DNA from: Pseudomonas nitroreducens
GTDB taxonomy: Bacteria; Pseudomonadota; Gammaproteobacteria; Pseudomonadales; Pseudomonadaceae
Reading direction: 5' to 3'
NCBI RefSeq assembly: GCF_014204515.1
Contig: NZ_JACHLI010000025.1
Span: 49,130-113,129, forward strand
Length of the DNA: 64,000 bases
The translations under genes and the position numbers were made by a program. How positions within the stretch are numbered: the first letter of the stretch is position 1; every line of letters begins with the position of its first letter. The notes beneath the pieces were generated by a model that saw only the letters and a list, made by a program, of their open reading frames with translations, did no database searches and was not told the DNA's origin. Below are positions 9,066 through 17,824 of this stretch, piece by piece.

Positions 9066-9122
9066 CGGCATAATTTGCCGATTTCCGGGCCGCCAGGCCT
9101 GCAACCTTCAGGGACAGAAGGC

Positions 9123-10433
9123 ATGAACATCTGGATTCGCGGCGCGCTGTATCTGCTGCTCCTGCTCGCTACGGCCGGCGTGCGGGCAGAGGTGCCGAGC
9201 GTTGCCGTGCCGCAAGCAGCGGAGACGCTGGTCGCAGTACCTGACAAAGCTGAACCTGCGCCGGCCGCCAGCATTGCGGTGCCGGAGCTGAAGAGCCCGG
9301 TCACCGACCTCACCGGCACCCTCGACAGCGGCACGATCATCACGCTGAAGCAGCGGCTGCTGGCGCTGCAGCAGCGCAAGGGCTCGCAGATCGCCATTCT
9401 CATGCTGCCCACCACGGGCCAGGACAGCATCGAGCAGTTCGCCACGCGGGTCTTCGAGCAGTGGCGCCTGGGGCGCCAAGGCATCGACGACGGCGTGCTG
9501 GTGCTGATCGCCAAGGATGATCGGCGCATGCGCATCGAAGTCGGCTACGGCCTGGAAGGCGCGATTCCCGACGTGGTCGCCAGCCGCATCATCCGGGAAG
9601 AAATGGTTCCGGCTTTCCGCGCCGGTGACTTCGCAGGCGGCATCGAGCGCACGGTGGATCGGCTGGAGCAACTGATCGACGGCGAGACCTTCGCCGAGCC
9701 CTCCCGCCGTGGTGGCTTAACCCTGGAAGGCTGGCTGCTGCTTAGTGGCCTGGTGATCGGCGGTGTAGCCGGCATCGTCCTGCGCCGTCGCTGGATCAAA
9801 ATGAAGGTGGTGCTGCCGAGCATGGTGGTCGTGGCGGTGTTGCTGGCCGCCAGTGGTGGCCTGCAGAGCGGGCCGGTGCTGCTCTTTGCGTTGCCCTTCG
9901 CCATGCTCATTGGCGCCGGTATCGGTGCGGTGGCGGCCGGCTCGCGGCGCTCGGCGCTGATCGTCGGCGCCATCCTCGCCTACCTCCTGACGCTGGTGGG
10001 CTGTGCACAGTATTTCGACGGTGGCGATGTGGCGCTCTACGGTCTCGCCGCGCCGCTGGGCGGCGGCGCAGCACTGATCTTCCTCAGCCTGCCGTTCCTG
10101 TTTGCCTATGCCGCCTGGAAGCGCAGCCGCCGCGAGTTCTTCATCCGCCTGGCCGTGACGGGCGGCATCGTCGGCTTCCTGCTCAACATCACCGATGCCA
10201 TCAACCAGCCCTGGGAGTTTCCCGATTCGTTGATGCTGATCCCGATGTTCTTCGTCCCGGCGATGATTGCCTTCATCGCCGGCACGGGTTCGGGCTCGGG
10301 GGGCGGGTCGGGCTCGGATTCCAGCTCGTATTCCAGCTCCAGCAGTGACAGTTCGTCTTCGTCCAGCAGCGACAGCAGCTACTCCGGCGATGGCGGCTCC
10401 AGTGGTGGTGGTGGTTCGTCCGACAGCTGGTGA
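9123..10433 (+). CDS. TPM-domain membrane protein (second paralog)
   Basis: A 436-residue paralog of the preceding protein. It has a signal peptide (about 1-24), an Ala/Pro-rich spacer, a TPM domain at about 65-195 (GIDDGVLVLIAKDDRRMRIEVGYGLEGAIPD), several membrane helices, and a Ser/Gly tail ending SSDSW. The TPM core is very close to its neighbour while the membrane part and tail have diverged, which points to an old tandem duplication. Function is unknown. Confidence 0.85.
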   Translation: MNIWIRGALYLLLLLATAGVRAEVPSVAVPQAAETLVAVPDKAEPAPAASIAVPELKSPVTDLTGTLDSGTIITLKQRLLALQQRKGSQIAILMLPTTGQDSIEQFATRVFEQWRLGRQGIDDGVLVLIAKDDRRMRIEVGYGLEGAIPDVVASRIIREEMVPAFRAGDFAGGIERTVDRLEQLIDGETFAEPSRRGGLTLEGWLLLSGLVIGGVAGIVLRRRWIKMKVVLPSMVVVAVLLAASGGLQSGPVLLFALPFAMLIGAGIGAVAAGSRRSALIVGAILAYLLTLVGCAQYFDGGDVALYGLAAPLGGGAALIFLSLPFLFAYAAWKRSRREFFIRLAVTGGIVGFLLNITDAINQPWEFPDSLMLIPMFFVPAMIAFIAGTGSGSGGGSGSDSSSYSSSSSDSSSSSSSDSSYSGDGGSSGGGGSSDSW

Positions 10434-10514
10434 CCCGCCGAACGTCAGGGGAACCTAATCGCGGACGCGAGGGGTCGAACCGAAGCAGTAATGAGCGCTG
10501 GCGGAGGGATGAAG

Positions 10515-11096
10515 ATGGGTAGGGATCGCTTGAAACTGCTGGCGCTGGCGGCGATGGTCGGCTTCGTCGCGGGCTGCGCGCCGGATGTGCCGGTCACCCG
10601 CTACAGCCTGCAGGTCTGCGGCCAGGAGCACAGCTCGCAGGTGCGCGACCGCTGGTGGGGGTCGCTGTACGTGGCGCAACTGATGGGCGACAGCGAACTG
10701 GTGGTCGGTGTACCGCTGGCGGTACCGGGGGAGGGCGGCCGGCCGGCGACGCTGACCGCGCAGTTCCACCTGACCACCCTGGAAGACCAGCTACGCCGCG
10801 CCCCGGAGCAGCTCAAGGGGCGCTACGCCATCGGCGCGGCGCAGGCGGGCAGGTCCCGCCCAGGCGAGGGCGCCGCCGTGCTGTTCCGCGAGCAGCCCGA
10901 GGATGCGCTGCGGGCCAGCGCCGGTGAGCTGGTGATCGACAGCGTAGAGATTGTCCGGCGCGAGGACGACACGGCCTATGGCGTGATGTCCGGGCATTAC
11001 CGCTTCGAGGCGCGCAGCGATGCCGACCAGTCCACCTGCGCCATCGCCGGGAGCTTCAAGGACGGCACTTTCAAGCTGGTCGGCGACAGCTCCTGA
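10515..11096 (+). CDS. Putative lipoprotein of unknown function
   Basis: A 193-residue protein with a lipoprotein signal: a hydrophobic stretch LLALAAMVGFVAGC, lipobox VAGC with the acylated Cys at about residue 22. GGAGG at 10503-10507 fits the ATG at 10515 better than the nearer ATGs. The mature part is soluble and has no motif I recognise. It follows the TPM pair on the same strand and is closed by a hairpin-T terminator, so the three genes may form one unit. Confidence 0.7.
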   Translation: MGRDRLKLLALAAMVGFVAGCAPDVPVTRYSLQVCGQEHSSQVRDRWWGSLYVAQLMGDSELVVGVPLAVPGEGGRPATLTAQFHLTTLEDQLRRAPEQLKGRYAIGAAQAGRSRPGEGAAVLFREQPEDALRASAGELVIDSVEIVRREDDTAYGVMSGHYRFEARSDADQSTCAIAGSFKDGTFKLVGDSS

Positions 11097-11097
11097 G

Positions 11098-11115
11098 GCC
11101 CGCCCGGGCCTTTTC
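11098..11115 (+). terminator. Intrinsic terminator before flhA
   Basis: GGCCC-GCCC-GGGCC followed by TTTT, directly after the lipoprotein stop. The stem is only five pairs but all GC. It separates the TPM unit from the sigma-54 promoter of flhA. Confidence 0.6.
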
Positions 11116-11123
11116 GTAAAAGT

Positions 11124-11139
11124 TGGAACGCTTCCTGCA
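11124..11139 (+). promoter_or_regulatory. sigma-54 promoter for flhA-flhF-fleN-fliA
   Basis: TGGAACGCTTCCTGCA fits the RpoN consensus with one change in each element; GG and GC are ten bases apart. It lies 82 bases before the flhA GTG. Confidence 0.75.
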
Positions 11140-11221
11140 AAACCCTGTGCGGATGCCCCTTCGGGCGTCAAAAGTTTGATCCGCTGGCCATCTCGGCCAG
11201 CGAAGCGCAGGGGAATATCGG

Positions 11222-13345
11222 GTGGATCGTACGCAACTGATCGGCACTGTTCGCAGCAATCTGGCCGGGCTCAGCCGGGGCAACCTGGGTGTGCCGCTGC
11301 TGTTGCTGGCCATGCTGGCGATGATGACCCTGCCGATCCCGCCGTTCCTGCTGGACGTGCTGTTCACCTTCAACATCGCCCTGTCCATCGTCGTCCTGCT
11401 GGTCAGCGTGTACGCCCTGCGCCCGCTGGACTTCGCCGTATTCCCGACCATCCTGCTGGTCGCCACCCTGCTGCGCCTGGCGCTGAACGTCGCCTCCACC
11501 CGCGTCGTGCTGCTCCACGGCCATGACGGCCATGCCGCTGCGGGCAAGGTGATCCAGGCCTTCGGCGAGGTGGTGATCGGCGGCAACTACGTGGTCGGTA
11601 TCGTGGTCTTCGCGATCCTCATGATCATCAACTTCGTGGTGGTCACCAAGGGTGCCGGGCGTATTTCCGAGGTGAGCGCGCGTTTCACCCTCGACGCCAT
11701 GCCCGGCAAGCAGATGGCCATCGACGCCGACCTCAACGCCGGCCTGATCGAGCAGGCGGAAGCCAAGAAGCGCCGCGCCGAAGTGGCCCAGGAAGCCGAC
11801 TTCTACGGCTCCATGGACGGTGCCAGCAAGTTCGTCCGCGGTGACGCCGTCGCCGGCCTGCTGATCCTCTTCATCAACCTCATCGGTGGCGTGGCCATCG
11901 GCATGATCCAGCACTCCATGAGCTTCGGCGATGCCGGCAAGGTCTACGCCCTGCTGACCATCGGTGACGGCCTGGTGGCGCAGCTGCCGTCGCTGCTGCT
12001 GTCCACCGCTGCGGCGATCATGGTGACCCGTGTCTCCAGCTCCGAGGACATGGGCCAGCAGGTCAACCGGCAGATGTTCGCCTCGCCCAAGGCGCTGGCC
12101 ATCTCCGCCATCATCCTGATCGCCATGGGCCTGGTCCCGGGCATGCCCCACGTGTCCTTCGTCGGCCTCGGCGGCCTGGCCGCCGGCGGCGCCTGGCTGA
12201 TCTGGCAGCGCCAGCGCAAGGCCAGCCAGCAGACCGAGCAGGAAACCCAGCGCCAGCAGGAGCTGCTGCCCGCCGAGCGCCCGGAGCAGACCAAGGAGCT
12301 GGGCTGGGACGACGTGACCCCGGTGGACATGGTCGGCCTGGAAGTGGGCTATCGGCTGATCCCGCTGGTGGACCGCAACCAGGGTGGCCAACTGCTCGCG
12401 CGGATCAAGGGCGTGCGCAAGAAACTGTCCCAGGACCTGGGTTTCCTGATGCCGTCGGTGCACATCCGCGACAACCTTGACCTGCTGCCCAACGCCTATC
12501 GTTTGACGCTGATGGGCGTCAGCGTGGCGGAAGCCGAGATCTACCCGGACCGCGACCTGGCGATCAACCCCGGCCAGGTGTTCGGCACCCTCAACGGCAT
12601 TGCCGGGCGCGATCCCGCCTTCGGCCTGGAAGCGGTGTGGATCGAGGCTTCCCAGCGCGACCAGGCGCAGTCCCTGGGCTATACCGTGGTGGACGCCAGC
12701 ACCGTGGTCGCCACCCACCTGAACCAGGTGCTGCACAAGCATGCCCACGAACTGCTCGGCCACGAGGAAGTGCAGCAACTGATGCAGCTGCTGGCCAAGA
12801 CCTCGCCCAAGCTCGCCGAAGAGCTGGTGCCGGGGCTGATTTCCCTGTCGACCCTGCTCAAGGTGCTGCAGGCGCTGCTGCAGGAACAGGTGCCGGTACG
12901 CGACATCCGCACCATCGCCGAGGCCATCGCCAACGTGGCGGTGAAGAGTCAAGATCCCGCCGCGATGGTGGCGGCGGTGCGTGTCGCGCTGGCCCGCGCA
13001 ATCGTGCAAACCATTGTGGGACTAGAGCCGGAGCTGCCTGTGATCACTCTGGAACCCAGGTTGGAACAGATATTGCTCAATAGTCTTCAGAAGGCCGGAC
13101 AGGGCTCCGAAGACGGCATGTTGCTGGAACCCGGAATGGCCGAGAAGCTGCAGCGCTCGATGGTTGAAGCGGCGCAGCGTCAGGAGATGCTTGGCAAGCC
13201 GGCGATTCTGCTGGTGGCAGGTCCGATCCGCGCGATGATGTCGCGATTCGCGCGGATGGCGGTTCCTACCATGAACGTGCTGGCTTACCAGGAAATTCCC
13301 GACAACAAGCAAGTCACGATTGTCGCCACTGTTGGGCAGAACTGA
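11222..13345 (+). CDS. flhA: Flagellar export gate protein FlhA
   Basis: A 707-residue export-gate protein starting with GTG behind AGGGG. Eight transmembrane helices fill about residues 1-330, with the FHIPEP-type loop (KGAGRISEVSARFTLDAMPG). The cytoplasmic nonamer-ring domain extends from about 360 to 707 (VDMVGLEVGYRLIPLVDRNQ, PSVHIRDNLDLLPNAYRLTL). FlhA docks chaperone-substrate complexes. It leads the flhA-flhF-fleN-fliA transcript. Confidence 0.97.
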   Translation: MDRTQLIGTVRSNLAGLSRGNLGVPLLLLAMLAMMTLPIPPFLLDVLFTFNIALSIVVLLVSVYALRPLDFAVFPTILLVATLLRLALNVASTRVVLLHGHDGHAAAGKVIQAFGEVVIGGNYVVGIVVFAILMIINFVVVTKGAGRISEVSARFTLDAMPGKQMAIDADLNAGLIEQAEAKKRRAEVAQEADFYGSMDGASKFVRGDAVAGLLILFINLIGGVAIGMIQHSMSFGDAGKVYALLTIGDGLVAQLPSLLLSTAAAIMVTRVSSSEDMGQQVNRQMFASPKALAISAIILIAMGLVPGMPHVSFVGLGGLAAGGAWLIWQRQRKASQQTEQETQRQQELLPAERPEQTKELGWDDVTPVDMVGLEVGYRLIPLVDRNQGGQLLARIKGVRKKLSQDLGFLMPSVHIRDNLDLLPNAYRLTLMGVSVAEAEIYPDRDLAINPGQVFGTLNGIAGRDPAFGLEAVWIEASQRDQAQSLGYTVVDASTVVATHLNQVLHKHAHELLGHEEVQQLMQLLAKTSPKLAEELVPGLISLSTLLKVLQALLQEQVPVRDIRTIAEAIANVAVKSQDPAAMVAAVRVALARAIVQTIVGLEPELPVITLEPRLEQILLNSLQKAGQGSEDGMLLEPGMAEKLQRSMVEAAQRQEMLGKPAILLVAGPIRAMMSRFARMAVPTMNVLAYQEIPDNKQVTIVATVGQN

Positions 13346-13360
13346 TTGAGGTCCAAGGCC

Positions 13361-14671
13361 ATGCAGGTAAAACGCTTCTTCGCCGCTGATATGCGTCAGG
13401 CCATGAAACTGGTCCGTGACGAGCTGGGCCCGGACGCCTCGATCATCGGCAATCGCCGTGTCGCCGGTGGCGTGGAGCTGACCGCGGCGCTGGATTACCA
13501 GGCCCCGGCGGCGGCCAGCAAGCCCAACCCGGCGCTGGAAGCCGAGCTGCGCAAGACCCAGGCGAAGATCGCCCAGGCCAAGGCCGATCTGTCGGCCCCC
13601 AGCCGCATGGCCGAAGGCGTACGCAAGGACCGTCAAATGTACGGCAGCGAGGCCCCGCGCCGCAGCGCCGCCGAGACCCTGGCCGAAGCCATGGCCGCGC
13701 CGGCTGCCCCGGCCGCCGCCGCAGTGGGCCACCAGGCGCTGGAAGCCATGCGCTTCGAGCTCAATGGCCTGCGCGAACTGATCGAAGTGCAGCTGGGCTC
13801 CATTGCCTGGAACCAGCTGCAGAACCAGCGCCCGAAACAGGCCAACCTGTGGCGTCGCCTGCAGCGCATGGGCCTGCCGGCAGACCTGTCGCGCAGCCTG
13901 CTGGAGCGCGTCGCCTCCATCGCCGATCCGAAGCAGGCCTGGCGCATGCTGCTGGCGCACCTGGCGCGCTCGATCAACACCCCGGAAGTCGACCTGCTGG
14001 AGCAGGGCGGCGTGATCGCCCTGGTCGGCCCCGCCGGCATGGGCAAGACCACCACCCTGGCGAAGATGGCCGCCCGCTACGTACTCAAGTACGGCGCGCA
14101 GAGCATCGCCCTGGTGTCCATGGACAGCTTCCGCATCGGCGCCCAGGAACAGATCAAGACCCTGGGCCGCATTCTCAACGTGCCGGTGACCCTGGTCGAT
14201 CCGGGCCAGTCGCTGGTCCAGGCCATGGCGCCGCTGGCGCGCAAGCGCCTGGTGCTGATCGATACCGCGGGTCTGCCCGCCAACGATCCGGCGCTGCGCA
14301 TGCAGCTCGAAGCCCTGGCGGCGCCGAGCCTGAACGTGAAGAGCTACCTGGTGCTGGCGGCGACCAGCCAGAGCCAGGTGCTCAAATCGGCCTGGCAGAA
14401 CTATCGTTCCTGTGGGCTGGCCGGTTGCATCCTGAGCAAGCTGGACGAAGCGGGAAGCCTCGGCGAAGCTCTGGCTCTGGCTATCAGCCAGCATCTCCCG
14501 GTAGCCTATCTGGCGGACGGGCCGAAGATCCCGGATGACCTGCATGTGGCACGGGCGCACCAGCTGGTCAGCCGTGCGGTGAGCCTGCAGGCGCCGGAAG
14601 AGCCCAGCGAGGACGCCATGGCCGACATGTTCGCCGGCCTTTACCAGCAGCCGGTGCGTCGCGCCAGCTGA
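13361..14671 (+). CDS. flhF: SRP-type GTPase FlhF
   Basis: A 436-residue protein that places the flagellum at the pole. The N-terminal basic domain begins MQVKRFFAADMRQAMKLV, followed by an Ala-rich linker and helical N domain. The GTPase domain has the P-loop GPAGMGKTT at about residues 223-231, LIDTAG and SKLDEAGSLGEAL. The ATG at 13361 was chosen because family proteins start MQVKRF. It lies 15 bases after flhA. Confidence 0.96.
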   Translation: MQVKRFFAADMRQAMKLVRDELGPDASIIGNRRVAGGVELTAALDYQAPAAASKPNPALEAELRKTQAKIAQAKADLSAPSRMAEGVRKDRQMYGSEAPRRSAAETLAEAMAAPAAPAAAAVGHQALEAMRFELNGLRELIEVQLGSIAWNQLQNQRPKQANLWRRLQRMGLPADLSRSLLERVASIADPKQAWRMLLAHLARSINTPEVDLLEQGGVIALVGPAGMGKTTTLAKMAARYVLKYGAQSIALVSMDSFRIGAQEQIKTLGRILNVPVTLVDPGQSLVQAMAPLARKRLVLIDTAGLPANDPALRMQLEALAAPSLNVKSYLVLAATSQSQVLKSAWQNYRSCGLAGCILSKLDEAGSLGEALALAISQHLPVAYLADGPKIPDDLHVARAHQLVSRAVSLQAPEEPSEDAMADMFAGLYQQPVRRAS

Positions 14672-14682
14672 CGAATGTGTGA

Positions 14683-14701
14683 CGCTCCCCGGATGGGAGC
14701 G
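14683..14701. repeat. Perfect hairpin between flhF and fleN
   Basis: CGCTCCC-CGGAT-GGGAGCG, a seven-pair stem with a five-base loop, starting 12 bases after flhF. No T-run follows, so it may affect mRNA processing rather than end transcription. Confidence 0.5.
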
Positions 14702-14842
14702 AGGGGCTGGCCGGTTGCGCCGCCCAAGCGATGCGGATGCTCTGTTAGATGATCCGCGAGCACCGGAAGTGGTGGAGCACCACGGCCGGATTAGCCGAAG
14801 CGCCAGAAACGCGACGGTCGAACGACGAGACAAGGTATTGAT

Positions 14843-15673
14843 ATGGGCATGCATCCCGTTCAGGTAATCGCAGTCACCGGTGGCAAGGGTGGCGTCGGCA
14901 AGACCAACGTGTCGGTGAATCTGTCGCTGGCGCTGGCCGATCTGGGCCGTCGCGTCATGCTGCTGGACGCCGACCTGGGCCTGGCCAACGTCGACGTGCT
15001 GCTCGGGCTGTCGCCCAAGCGGACGCTGGCCGACGTGATCGAAGGCGAGTGCGACCTGCGCGACGTGATCCTGCAGGGCCCCGGTGGCGTCCGCATCGTC
15101 CCGGCGGCCTCGGGCACCCAGAGCATGGTGCACCTCACGCCGATGCAGCATGCCGGCCTGATCCAGGCCTTCAGCGACATCAGCGACAACATCGACGTGC
15201 TGGTGGTGGACACCGCCGCCGGCATCGGCGACTCGGTGGTGAGCTTCGTTCGCGCCGCCCAGGAAGTGCTGCTGGTCGTCTGCGATGAACCCACTTCCAT
15301 CACCGATGCCTATGCTTTGATCAAGCTGCTCAACCGCGACTACGGCATGACCCGTTTCCGCGTGCTGGCGAACATGGCCCACAGTCCGCAGGAAGGGCGC
15401 AACCTGTTCGCCAAGCTGACCAAGGTCACCGACCGCTTCCTCGACGTGGCGCTGCAGTACGTCGGCGCCATCCCCTACGACGAGTCGGTGCGCAAGGCCG
15501 TGCAGAAGCAGCGTTCGGTGTATGAGGCGTTCCCGCGCAGCAAGGCTTCCCTGGCTTTCCGTGCGGTGGCGCAGAAGGTCGACAGCTGGCCGCTGCCGGC
15601 CAACCCACGCGGGCACCTGGAGTTCTTCGTCGAGCGCCTGGTGCAGCATCCGACCACGGGTTCGGCCGTATGA
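14843..15673 (+). CDS. fleN: Flagellar number regulator FleN (FlhG)
   Basis: A 276-residue MinD-type ATPase. It has the deviant Walker A GGKGGVGKTN near the N-terminus, the DADLGLANVDVLLG segment, VVDTAAGIGDSVVSF as Walker B, and a C-terminal amphipathic stretch. FleN binds FleQ and FlhF to keep a single polar flagellum. AAGG seven bases upstream supports the ATG at 14843. Its stop overlaps the fliA start (ATGA). Confidence 0.96.
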   Translation: MGMHPVQVIAVTGGKGGVGKTNVSVNLSLALADLGRRVMLLDADLGLANVDVLLGLSPKRTLADVIEGECDLRDVILQGPGGVRIVPAASGTQSMVHLTPMQHAGLIQAFSDISDNIDVLVVDTAAGIGDSVVSFVRAAQEVLLVVCDEPTSITDAYALIKLLNRDYGMTRFRVLANMAHSPQEGRNLFAKLTKVTDRFLDVALQYVGAIPYDESVRKAVQKQRSVYEAFPRSKASLAFRAVAQKVDSWPLPANPRGHLEFFVERLVQHPTTGSAV

Positions 15674-16419
15674 CCGCGGCCTCCGGAGCGCGTATGTACA
15701 GCAAGGCACAGGCGCACAACTCCCAGGAACTGCTGATCCAGAAGCACGCCCCGCTGGTGAAGCGGATCGCTTACCACCTGCTCGGCCGCCTGCCGGCCAG
15801 CGTGCAGGTGGAAGACCTGATGCAGGCCGGCATGATCGGCCTGCTGGAAGCGGCGAAGAAGTACGACCAGGGCAAGGGCGCCAGCTTCGAGACCTACGCC
15901 GGCATCCGCATCCGTGGCGCGATGCTCGACGAGGTGCGCAAGGGCGACTGGGCCCCGCGTTCGGTACACCGCAACACCCGCATGGTCAGTGACGCCATCC
16001 GCACCGTCGAGGCGCGCACCGGACGCGACGCTAAAGATCAGGAGGTTGCTGCCGAACTCAATATGAGTCTCGAAGACTATTACGGCATCCTCAGCGACAC
16101 CCAGGGCAGCCGGTTGTACAGCTTCGACGACATGCTGCAGGACGGTGACCAGGGTGGTGGCTTTGCCGAAGACGCCTCGCACCACGACAACGAGCCTTCC
16201 CACGGCCTGGAAGACGAGCGCTTCCAGGCGGCGCTGGCCGACGCCATCACCAAGCTGCCCGAACGCGAGCGCCTGGTGCTGGCGCTGTACTACGACGAGG
16301 AGCTCAACCTCAAGGAGATCGGCGAAGTGCTGGGGGTCAGCGAGTCGCGGGTCAGCCAGTTGCACAGCCAGTGCGCCGCGCGCCTGCGCTCGCGACTGGC
16401 GGAGTGGCGCGCGCGCTGA
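15670..16419 (+). CDS. fliA: Flagellar sigma factor FliA (sigma-28)
   Basis: A 249-residue sigma factor without region 1. Region 2 has VEDLMQAGMIGLLEAAKKYD and FETYAGIRIRGAMLDEVRKG; region 4 has LPERERLVLALYYDEELNLK with the helix-turn-helix GVSESRVSQLHSQC. It transcribes late flagellar and chemotaxis genes. It starts inside the fleN stop codon. Two likely target promoters are seen in this window, at 23754 and 63252. Confidence 0.97.
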   Translation: MTAASGARMYSKAQAHNSQELLIQKHAPLVKRIAYHLLGRLPASVQVEDLMQAGMIGLLEAAKKYDQGKGASFETYAGIRIRGAMLDEVRKGDWAPRSVHRNTRMVSDAIRTVEARTGRDAKDQEVAAELNMSLEDYYGILSDTQGSRLYSFDDMLQDGDQGGGFAEDASHHDNEPSHGLEDERFQAALADAITKLPERERLVLALYYDEELNLKEIGEVLGVSESRVSQLHSQCAARLRSRLAEWRAR

Positions 16420-16616
16420 GCATCGGGTAGTTTCGCGTCGGTTTCTTCTGAGAGGCAGTGCTGAAGGGAATTTCCTTAAGCGCGTTATAGGCTTACGAAT
16501 TTTTGGGTGACGTTCCTTTGACGCGCCCGCACCCAGGAGCGTACGGCGCTCAATGAATTGACGGCACGCCCGCCAGGGCGCGTTTGGTATCGATGGAGGC
16601 AGGCTTGGACAAGAAC

Positions 16617-16991
16617 ATGAAAATTCTCATCGTGGACGACTTTTCCACGATGAGGCGCATCATCAAGAACCTCCTGCGGGACCTGGGGTTCACCAACACC
16701 GCAGAGGCCGACGACGGCACTACGGCGCTGCCGATGCTGCACAGTGGCAACTTCGACTTCCTCGTTACCGACTGGAACATGCCCGGCATGACCGGCATCG
16801 ACCTGCTCCGTGCGGTCCGCGCCGACGAGCGCCTCAAGCACCTGCCGGTGCTGATGGTCACCGCCGAAGCCAAGCGCGACCAGATCATCGAAGCGGCCCA
16901 GGCCGGGGTCAACGGCTATGTGGTCAAGCCTTTCACCGCTCAGGTGTTGAAAGAAAAGATCGAGAAGATTATCGAGCGGGTCGGCAGCTGA
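16617..16991 (+). CDS. cheY: Chemotaxis response regulator CheY
   Basis: A 124-residue receiver domain. The acid pair is in ILIVDDFS, the phospho-acceptor is Asp52 in LVTDWNMPG, with the Thr in VTAEA and the Lys in VVKPF. CheY-P binds FliM to switch rotation. The ATG at 16617 gives the usual family length, but GGAGG at 16595-16599 is better placed for a TTG at 16605, which would add four residues. cheZ follows 19 bases downstream. Confidence 0.96.
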   Translation: MKILIVDDFSTMRRIIKNLLRDLGFTNTAEADDGTTALPMLHSGNFDFLVTDWNMPGMTGIDLLRAVRADERLKHLPVLMVTAEAKRDQIIEAAQAGVNGYVVKPFTAQVLKEKIEKIIERVGS

Positions 16992-17010
16992 GGCTGACCA
17001 AGAGGGCGTC

Positions 17011-17793
17011 ATGGATTTCAACGAATCCGCGGGTGACTTCGAGTCGACCCTGAAAAAACACGCGCACGAATTGGTCGAGTGCCTCGAGCGTGGCGACGTT
17101 CAGACTGCCGTGCAGCTGATCTCCGAGCTCAACCAGGCGCGTGACCGCGGCCTCTACCAGGAGGTCGGCAAGCTCACCCGCGAACTGCACAACGCCATCG
17201 TCAACTTCCAGATCGACCCCAACTCCCGGCACGCCGAGGAGATGTCGCAGATCGCCGACGCGACCGACCGCCTGTCCTACGTGGTGACGATGACCGAGAA
17301 GGCCGCCAACCGCACCATGGACCTGGTGGAAGAGTGCACCCCGGTGGTCATGCACATCGAGACCCAGGCCAAGGAGCTGCAGGAAGACTGGTCGCGCTTC
17401 ATGCGCCGCGAGCTGGGCCCGGAGGCCTTCCGCGAGCTGGCCAAGCGTGTCGACCAGTTCCTCTACGTCAGTGCCCAGGACAGCCGCAAGCTCTCCGCCC
17501 ACCTCAACGACATCCTCCTCGCGCAGGACTTCCAGGACCTCACCGGCCAGGTGATCAAGCGTGTCACCAAGCTGGTGACCGAGGTTGAGTCGAACCTGGT
17601 GAAGCTGGTGTGGATGGCCGGTCAGGTCGATCGCTACGCCGGTATCGAGCATGACCACGACGGCATGCGCGATGCGGTGGAAAAAGAAAGATCGTCCAAG
17701 GGTGAAGGTCCGCAGATTGCTGCCGATACAAGAAAGGACGTCGTGTCCGGTCAGGACGACGTCGATGACCTGTTGTCCAGCCTTGGTTTTTAA
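17011..17793 (+). CDS. cheZ: CheY-P phosphatase CheZ
   Basis: A 260-residue, mostly helical protein. The long hairpin contains the catalytic region ILLAQDFQDLTGQVIKRV (Asp/Gln pair). The C-terminus DDVDDLLSSLGF is the CheY-P-binding tail. It dephosphorylates CheY-P. The ATG is behind AGAGGGCGTC, and it sits between cheY and cheA as in other gammaproteobacterial che loci. Confidence 0.95.
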   Translation: MDFNESAGDFESTLKKHAHELVECLERGDVQTAVQLISELNQARDRGLYQEVGKLTRELHNAIVNFQIDPNSRHAEEMSQIADATDRLSYVVTMTEKAANRTMDLVEECTPVVMHIETQAKELQEDWSRFMRRELGPEAFRELAKRVDQFLYVSAQDSRKLSAHLNDILLAQDFQDLTGQVIKRVTKLVTEVESNLVKLVWMAGQVDRYAGIEHDHDGMRDAVEKERSSKGEGPQIAADTRKDVVSGQDDVDDLLSSLGF

Positions 17794-17824
17794 GCGTCGC
17801 CTGACGCTGTAGAGGGAGCACCGA

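Noticed and set aside
11168..13009. Long minus-strand open frame opposite flhA
   Set aside because: A GC-rich antisense shadow, His/Gln-rich and opposite an intact flhA.
16420..16583. Possible sigma-28 promoter before cheY (TTAAG ... GCTTACGAA)
   Set aside because: The -10 box lacks the GCCGAT core and the spacing is short.
17695..17728. Possible sigma-28 promoter inside cheZ (TCCAAG and GCCGATA)
   Set aside because: The boxes are 21 bases apart, too far for FliA, and the first box is poor.
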